5,430 nt of DNA, from the NCBI GenBank assembly GCA_027686065.1, contig JAQCTH010000121.1, positions 1-5,430 on the forward strand, given 5' to 3'. The notes below the pieces were generated by a model, which saw nothing but the letters and a program-made list of their open reading frames with translations, was not told the DNA's origin and ran no database searches. The position numbers and the translations under genes were made by a program. Source of the stretch: Clostridiaceae bacterium AF10-41. Lineage in GTDB: Bacteria > Bacillota > Clostridia > Clostridiales > Clostridiaceae. Below, piece by piece: positions 5,410 through 5,430 of this stretch (position 1 is its first letter; each line of letters begins with the position of its first letter).

Positions 5410-5430
5410 TTAAAAAATAAATTTTAATTA

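Noticed and set aside
1..5430. CRISPR arrays, insertion sequences, tRNA or rRNA genes
   Set aside because: No regular direct repeats with spacers, no transposase-like frame or terminal inverted repeats, and no cloverleaf or rRNA-like sequence were seen.

Overview
The window is strongly A+T-rich, uses AT-ending codons and has canonical AGGAGG Shine-Dalgarno sites 5-7 nt before its starts. This points to a low-GC Gram-positive bacterium, most likely a Clostridium-type firmicute. This is inferred from composition and gene content, not from a database match.

Layout. Bases 1-40 are probably the last codons of an upstream gene, closed by a strong terminator (80-126). A 565-residue secreted, probably lipid-anchored parallel beta-helix protein of the Cthe_2159 type follows at 251-1948 (+), with its own promoter and terminator. 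Next is a two-gene operon (2209-3838, +) with overlapping reading frames. It encodes a 108-aa PadR-family repressor and a 438-aa DUF2812 membrane protein, and its promoter carries two copies of a 19-bp dyad that is very likely the PadR operator. On the opposite strand (5341-3912) is an overlapping pair encoding a VTC-type polyphosphate polymerase domain protein and a four-helix DUF4956 membrane protein. The two inner operons converge on one stem-loop at 3846-3901.

How it fits together. The beta-helix gene and the VTC/DUF4956 operon sit about 5 kb apart, on opposite strands, on either side of the PadR-DUF2812 operon. Their promoters nevertheless carry nearly the same element: a tandem direct repeat TTTAAG-N5-TTTAAG followed exactly 10 nt later by the -10 box. 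This is the arrangement of an OmpR-family response-regulator activator site and matches the published CiaR site of streptococci. The simplest reading is one regulon, controlled by a two-component system outside the window, that joins a cytoplasmic/membrane VTC-DUF4956 machine to an exported polysaccharide-binding-like beta-helix protein. The PadR-DUF2812 operon lacks the repeat and appears to be an independent, autoregulated envelope-sensing module.

The most interesting points are the shared operator, the VTC + DUF4956 + beta-helix system it implies, the resemblance of DUF4956 to MgtC, and the paired PadR operators, one of which abuts the ribosome-binding site.
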